Shown: positions 58,301-64,000 of the stretch, one piece after another
Numbering within the stretch: position 1 is the first letter of the stretch
Layout of the letters: every line of letters starts with the position of its first letter
Origin: Maylandia zebra
Lineage: Eukaryota; Chordata; Actinopteri; Cichliformes; Cichlidae
DNA: 64,000 nt
Direction: 5' to 3'
Assembly: GCF_041146795.1 (NCBI RefSeq)
Contig: NC_135177.1
Coordinates: forward strand, 25,672,060 to 25,736,059
Notes under the pieces: model-generated
Databases searched by the model: none
What the model saw: only the letters and a program-made list of their open reading frames with translations
Told to the model about the DNA's origin: nothing
Made by a program: the position numbers and the translations under genes

Positions 58301-61300
58301 GCCTCTAAAAATTCAAGTTTTGTTCTTATGCTCATCCCTAAGACTACTGCTGGTCAGGGCTCCTGCTTGTACCTGTCTTATTTATAATTTACTTCTTACT
58401 ATGTCTAATGGAAAATAAGTTCATATTGCTTTTTCTGAGCCTTATTATTATGATTTGTAGTACTACTACTAGTAGTAGTAGTATTTCCCTTGCATGGCCA
58501 GGTCAACACAGACTAACAACTCCACTTCAATTTAAATTGCAACTTTCACCTCATAATCAGCTGTGAGTGTAATTTCTGCTAATAGCAGCAAGCACCCTTT
58601 CATTTGGTCACTGTATTCATTCATCCATCCATCCATCCATCCATCCATCTTCATCCGCTTTATCCGAGGCTGGGTCGCGGGGGCAGCAGCCTAAGCAAAG
58701 AGGCCCAGACCTCCCTCTCCCCAGCCACCTCCTCCAGCTTATCCGAGGGAACACCAAGGCTTTCCCAGGCCAGCCGAGAGATATAATCTCTCCAGCGTGT
58801 CCTGGGTCTGCCCCGGGGCCTCCTCCCGGTGGGACATGCCCGGAACACCTCACCCAGGAGGCGCCCAGGAGGTATCCTTGTCAGATGCCTGAACCACCTC
58901 AGCTGGCTCCTTTCGATGTGGAGCAGCAGCTGCTCTACTCTGAGCCCCTCCCGGATGGCCGAACTTCTCACCCTATCTCTAAGGGAGAGGCCAGCCACCC
59001 TTCGGAGGAAGCTCATTTCTGCCGCTTGTATCCGCGATCTCGTTCTTTCGGTCACTACCCACAGTTCATGGCCATAGGGTAGGGACGTAGATTGACCGGT
59101 AAATTGAGAGCTTCGCTTTTACACTCAGCTCCCTCTTCACCACAACGGACCGGTGCAGCGTCCACATCGCCTCTGTCAGTGTGCCCCAGGGCAGCTGTGG
59201 CTACAATGTAGCTTGCTATCGCCAGTGTGTGAATGTGTGTGTGAATGGGTGAATGACTGAATGTGGTGTAAAGCGCTTTGGGGTCCTATGGACTAGAAAA
59301 GCGCTATACAAATGCAGGCCATTTACCATTTACCATTTACATCACTGCAGCCGCAGCCCCAATCTGTCTGTCGATCTCCTGCTCCCTTCTCCCATCACTC
59401 GCGCACAAAACCCCGAGATATTTGAACTCCTCCACTTGGGGCAGGAACTCATCCCCGACCCGGAGTGGGCACTCCACCCTTTTCCAGCTGAGAACCATGG
59501 CCTCAGATTTGGAGGTGCTGATCCTCATTCCCGCTGCTTCACACTCGGCTGCGAACCGTTTCAGTGCGAGCTGGAGGCCCTCACCCGATGAAGTCAACAG
59601 AACCACATCATCCGCAAAAAGCAGAGATGAGATTCTGAGGCCACCAAAGTGAAAGCCCTCAGCCACTTGGCTGCTCCTAGAAATCCTGTCCATAAAAATT
59701 ATGAACAGAACCGGTGACAAAGGGCAGCCCCGGCAGAGCCCATCACCCACCGGGAACGAGTCCGACTTATTGCCGGCAATGCAAACCAAGCTCTTGCAAC
59801 AGTTGTATAGGGATCGAATGGCCCGTAGCAATGGGCCAGACACCCCATACTCCTGCAACACCTCCCACAGGACACCCAGGGGGACACGGTCGAATGCCTT
59901 CTCCAAGTCCACAAAACACATGTAGACTGGTTTGGCAAACTCCCATGCACCCTCAAGTATCCTTGAGAGGATAAAGAGCTGGTCCTGTGTTCCGCGACCA
60001 GGACGAAAACCGCATTGTTCCTCCTGTATCCGAGGTTCGACTAGCGGACGAACTCTCCTTTCCAGCACCCTGGCATAGACTTTCCCAGGGAGGCTGAGGA
60101 GTGTGATTTCCCCCTGTAGTTGGAACACACCCTCCGGTCTCCCTTCTTAAAGATGGGGACCACCACCCCGGTCTGCCAGTCCAGGGGTACGGCCCTGATC
60201 TCCATGCAACATTGTAGAGGCGTGTCAACCAGGACAGCCCTACAACGTCCAGAGCCTTCATGAACTCGGGGAGGACCTCATCAACACCAGGGGCTCTGCC
60301 ACCAAGGAGTTGTTTAACTGCCTCACTGACCTCGCCCCTGGAAATTGGCAGGTCATTCCCCTCATCCCCAGACTCTGCTTCCTCCTCGGAAGACGTGTCA
60401 GTGGGATTAAAGAGGTCCTCGAAGTATTCCTTCCACCGCCTGACAATTTTCTCAGTCGACATCAGCAGCGCTCCGCCAGCACTATACACAGTGCAGGTAG
60501 AGCACTGCTTTCCCCTCCTGAGACGCCTGACAGTTTGCCAGAATCTCTTCGAGGCAGTCCGAAAGTCTTTTTCCATGGCCTCTCCGAGCTCCTCCCACAC
60601 CCGAGTTTTTGCTTCAGCCACTGCCCGAGCCACATTCCGCTTGGCTTGTCGATAGCTGTCGGCTGCCTCCGGAGTCCCACAGGCTAACCAAGCCCGATAG
60701 GACTCCTTCTTCAGCCTGGTGGCTCCCTTCACCTCTGGTGTCCACCATTTGGTTCGGGGATTACCACCACGGCAGGCACCAACCACCTTGCGGCCGCAGC
60801 TCAATGCAGCAGCTTCGGCAATGGAGACGCTGAACATGGTCCATTCGGACTCAATGTCCCCAGTCTCCCTCGGAATGCTGTTGAAGCTCTGCCGGAGGTG
60901 CGCGTTGAAGATCTCGCGGACTGGGGCCTCTGCTAGACGTTCCCAGCACACCCTCACTACGCGTTTAGGTGCACCGGGTCTGTCCAGCATCCTCCCCCGC
61001 CACATGATCCAACTCACCACCAGGTGGTGATCAGTTGACAGCTCAGCCCCTCTCTTTACCCGAGTGTCCAAAACATATGGTCGCAGGTCTGGTGATACGA
61101 TTACAACGGCCTACGGCCTAGAGCGTCCTGGTGCCACGTGCACTTATGGACACTCTTATGTTCGAACAAGGTGTTCGTTATGGCCAAACTGTGATTTGCA
61201 CAGAAGTCCAATAACAAAACACCACTCAGGTTCAGATCAGGGAGGCCGTTCCTCCCAATCACACCCCTCCAGGTCTCGCTGTCGTTACCCACGTGAGCAT

Positions 61301-64000
61301 TGAAGTCTCCCAGCAGGACAACAGAGACTCCAGGTGGAGCACCTTCCAGCACCCCGCCGCGTCTCACCAGGGGCAACTCCAGACTGAGACAGAGTCCAGC
61401 CCATCTCCAGGAGACTGGTTCCAGAGCCCAAGAGGTGAGCCCGACTATATCTAGCCGGTACCTCTCAACCTCACGCACTAACTCAGGCTCCTTCCCCACC
61501 AGAGAGGTGACATTCCATGTCCCTATTACCAGTCTTGGTAGCCGGGGATCAGTCCGCCAGGGCCTCCGCTCCTGGCCGCCATCCGGCACACAATGCACCC
61601 GACCCCTATGGCGCCTGCGGGAGGATGGGCCCATGTCTCCTCTTCGGGCTGTGCCCGGCCGGGCCCCATGGACTAAGGCCCAGACGCTCGCCCTCGGGCA
61701 CCCTCCCCGGGCCTGGCTCCAGGGCGGGGCCCCGGTAACCCTATCCCGGGCAGGGCAAACTGTTCCCTCGATGTTCTCTTCATAAGGGTCTTCTGAATCG
61801 CTCTTTGTCTGGTCCCTCACCCACAACCAATTTGCCATGGGAGACCCTACCAAGGGGCAAAAGCCCCCAGTCAACATAGCCCCTGGGATCCCTGGGACAC
61901 ACAAACCCCTCCACCACGATAAGGTAGCGATTCACGGAGAGGCTGTATTCATGTAAACTCAATTTAAAACAAGGATTTTGGATTTGGTATCAAAAGCAGT
62001 TGCCAGTATTTGATTAAAAGTGGAAGGTACTGAAGCATCAGCCCTGAAGAGAGAATTTTTTTTCTTAACTTTCCAAATGCTTTCACATGCAGTAATATAC
62101 TCGCATTAGATGAGCAAAAACACAAGAAACAACACATTTAGATTTTGCCAGACAGTTGAATTGACCCTTTAATGGCAATCAATAATAAAATATTATTTTT
62201 TTGCTTGTCAGTGTTCACTCAGTTCCCCAGTGTAAGCAGTGTTCAGCTTTAAACACATGTACAGAGTGCCTGAAGACTTTTCAGTGTGGCTGGTGTGGTG
62301 ACTACAATAATCCCACAATTGGAAAGTAAGTACAGCAAACCCATAACAACACAAAAAAGTATACAGATTCCCAGAACTGCATATAAGGCAAATGCAATCT
62401 TTATAGTATCAGGTTGCTGATAAGTTAACACTCATTGTGATTTCTGTGTGTATTTCGTATTTTCTGCCCTTCTTTTCAGATGCTTGAGGGGAGACTGGGC
62501 AGGAATGGATGATCCATCAGTGTATAACTGTAGTGTGGCTGTGGCTGAAGCTCGGGCTGCAAAGTGAGATATCTCTCATCATGTTTCTTGTACATATATC
62601 CTGAACAAACTGATAGCCAGATGTGTATGTAGTATATCAGTCCAAGTTTACATTTGTCTTTCTTGCTTCTCTAGCCCTGAACCCCAAACTTCAGCCCCAC
62701 CTCGCCCCTTAGAAATGGAGATGGAGTTGGAGCATTTGAGTGATGAAGAGCAAGATGCAATCTGGGCCTATCCCACATGTCCTGATGTAGAGGAATGCAG
62801 GCTGGGCCTCCACAACTGTCACCCCTCTGCTACCTGCATCAACACTCCCACTTCATATGAGTGCCATTGTGAGAGAGGATTCACAGGGGATGGCACACTG
62901 CACTGCAACCAAACGTAAGTGCATTAAAATACAGTAATCCACGAATTCCTTCTTTAAATCTCTTAATAAAATCTTTTTATTCGTCTTGCTCATTGAGTTA
63001 TCTTCCTTCGTCCCACAGCTGTTACAATGAGTGTCGTGAGGGCCAGTGTAGCGGCAGCCCACGGTTTGAGTGTGAATGCGCCCTGGGCTGGACATCTGAT
63101 CCCGCTACTCTGGTTCTGAGTGGCGTAGAATGTGATGTTGACTGTGGCTGCAACTTCCATTCCACCTGTATTACTGCTCCAGGGATCTGTGATGAATGCC
63201 AAGGTCAGATTTTGATAAAGGGATTATAGTGATTTGATTTCAGTCACTATTCATAAAACTGAAACTGTGGGAGGCATTTTGGTGTTTGATAGATAAAGGC
63301 TGTCGTGTTGTTTATTGGTTAACATTCACTTGCTTCACTTTCAGACTGGACTACAGGGCCTCACTGTGAGCACTGCCGTCCAGGTAGCTTTGGCTCAGCC
63401 CTGGCTGGTGGCAGCGGCTGTGTTCCCTGTGAGTGTAACGGACACGGAGACTCTCTCCAGGGATACTGTCACAACCAGACAGGCCAGTGTTACTGCACCC
63501 ACAACACTCAGGGACCACACTGCGAGTCCTGTCTGCCTGGCTACTATGGAGATCCCAGGTAAAGATCTTCACTATTTTGCTGAGTAGGAATAATTTCCTT
63601 GAATGATTTTCAGTGTATTCTGTGATCGTGACTTGTCTATGCTATCCTGTACCATCTAGGAACAATGGAACATGTTACCGCCAGTGCCAGGGCCGCTCTG
63701 TCCTGCTGTCCTCCACTTCCTCCACCACCATTCCCCTGTCCTCTTCTTTGGGGTGGCGGAGTGGCACAGAGGGGAAAGGTGGACTTTCTCATTGCCTGTG
63801 GGTCCTCTCTGTGACTGAAAACTTGGCACCCTGTCTGCCCAGACAGTTTTGTCCCCCAGTAGCTCTCACACTACACCCAGACTCTCATACCCATTGTAAA
63901 GTGAGTTCAAATAAACACAAATTACTTAACAGCTCACTGTACCTGAAACTGTGTTCATGACATTCAGGATGCTTTATTTTTCAGAGTTCGTATGTCTATG
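49352..64000 (+). CDS. megf8: megf8, multiple EGF-like domains 8 (5' half, runs off the window)
   Basis: 26 exons, all in phase: 49352-49375, 50070-50259, 50346-50509, 50615-50824, 50981-51161, 51429-51517, 52799-53012, 53111-53294, 53755-53900, 53978-54082, 54578-54729, 54865-54966, 55132-55279, 55669-55832, 56163-56366, 56637-56834, 57108-57368, 57471-57589, 57683-57814, 62212-62325, 62480-62563, 62675-62914, 63019-63203, 63345-63558, 63660-63900, 63985-edge; about 1360 residues of roughly 2800. ACCACCATGC opens MRTKRREM, then a hydrophobic signal ([16 protein letters not shown]). CUB from residue 39 ([20 protein letters not shown]), two EGF modules, kelch repeats about 230-550 ([22 protein letters not shown]), PSI/plexin-type modules ([36 protein letters not shown]), calcium-EGF ([17 protein letters not shown]) about 1080-1140, laminin-EGF ([12 protein letters not shown]). 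Known: a single-pass membrane protein that acts with MGRN1-type ligases to lower Hedgehog-pathway Smoothened; mutated in Carpenter syndrome. No break seen. Confidence 0.96.
51518..52798 (+). other. megf8: megf8 intron 6
   Basis: A 1.28-kb AT-rich intron between kelch-encoding exons. No identifiable repeat family or RNA gene; a TTTA run occurs near 52398-52418. Confidence 0.7.
56936..57070 (-). mobile_element. LINE 3' end in reverse inside megf8 intron 16
   Basis: CAGAATCAGAATCAGAATAC is the complement of a (TCTGAT)n tail and is followed by TTTATTGATCCCTGGGGGAA, the common reverse end of fish L2/Rex1-group elements. It stops about 40 bp before the acceptor of exon 17, so it sits next to the branch-point region. 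Confidence 0.7.
58034..58120 (-). mobile_element. Short reverse LINE tail in megf8 intron 19
   Basis: AAGATAAGATAACCGTTATT followed by AGTCCCAGCAGAAAGTGGAC resembles the reverse-complement end of an L2-type element (normally AGATAACCTTTATTAGTCCC). Only the terminal piece is present. Confidence 0.5.
58618..61945 (-). mobile_element. Rex3/RTE-like LINE, nearly full length, broken, in megf8 intron 19
   Basis: Minus strand, from 5': text near 61945-61900 ([12 protein letters not shown]), endonuclease start [19 protein letters not shown] near 61500, then [20 protein letters not shown] and [18 protein letters not shown]. The endonuclease has lost a large middle part, because VGLTSW runs almost directly toward [13 protein letters not shown]. 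The linker (61071-59953) ends [20 protein letters not shown]; the RT (60128-59340) has [40 protein letters not shown] and the FADD box [10 protein letters not shown]. The C-terminal region is at 59055-58660 ([20 protein letters not shown]). The 3' tail is a GATG repeat (58620-58650 on the plus strand as ATCC), as described for Rex3. At least two frameshifts plus the endonuclease deletion, so it cannot move. Confidence 0.85.
59169..59338 (+). mobile_element. SINE-like insertion within the Rex3/RTE-like LINE
   Basis: 170 bp interrupt the LINE between the YRSIY region and the AAAAVM region of the protein. The insertion carries GTAAAGCGCTTTGGGGTCCT and AGCGCTATACAAATGCAGGC with an ATTTACC repeat tail, a common fish retroposon end. 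The 5-bp sequence ACATC flanks it on both sides (59164-59168 and 59339-59343), reading as a target-site duplication. It is younger than its host LINE. Confidence 0.75.

Noticed and set aside
60260-61785. Plus-strand frames of 100-160 codons
   Set aside because: Antisense shadows of the minus-strand Rex3/RTE-like LINE protein.

Overview
The window is a piece of a vertebrate nuclear genome, almost certainly a teleost fish and most likely a percomorph (cichlid-like). The evidence is intron-rich genes with GT-AG junctions, an AT-rich background, several cxcr3-type chemokine receptor genes in tandem, and fish-type mobile elements: a Rex3/RTE-like LINE with a GATG-repeat tail, L2/Rex1-group LINEs, a Tc1-like transposon fragment and tRNA-derived SINEs. 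The species cannot be fixed from the sequence alone. No retroviral, LTR or Polinton element was identified.

Left third (about 0.5-29 kb): a chemokine receptor cluster. A decayed cxcr3 copy lies on the minus strand at 560-1330. Two plus-strand genes (4880-6325 and 11897-13327) sit in tandem segmental duplication units. They are cxcr3-like receptors in which the DRY motif has become QNY, NPxxY has become RPLLY, and the N-terminus/ECL3 cysteine pair is gone. They therefore look like atypical (scavenger or decoy) receptors of the kind described as cxcr3.3 in zebrafish. Three minus-strand genes (17208-18359, 23511-24720, 27162-28389) are canonical cxcr3 genes with intact DRY and NPxxY. One of them has lost its serine-rich tail and another has lost the N-terminus/ECL3 cysteine pair. 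Signalling-type and atypical-type copies thus lie on opposite strands within one cluster, surrounded by relic exons and conserved first-exon blocks.

Middle (about 29-41 kb): gene-poor DNA with LINE remnants, a perfect 21-bp-arm palindrome, simple repeats and an L2/Rex1-group LINE (39335-41370). No gene is supported here.

Right part: a six-exon TRIM E3 ligase gene (RING, B-box, coiled coil, PRY-SPRY; trim35-like) at 41812-45878. It is followed by a nested LINE pair (47435-48760) and then the 5' half of megf8 (49352 to the window edge). All 26 megf8 exons in the window could be placed with consistent phase, giving about 1360 residues: signal anchor or peptide, CUB, EGF, kelch repeats, PSI modules, calcium-binding EGF and laminin-type EGF. 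The largest megf8 intron holds a nearly full-length but broken Rex3/RTE-like LINE on the minus strand, which itself carries a short SINE-like insertion flanked by a 5-bp direct repeat.

All coordinates come from reading the sequence. Family assignments rest on recalled protein motifs, not on a database search.
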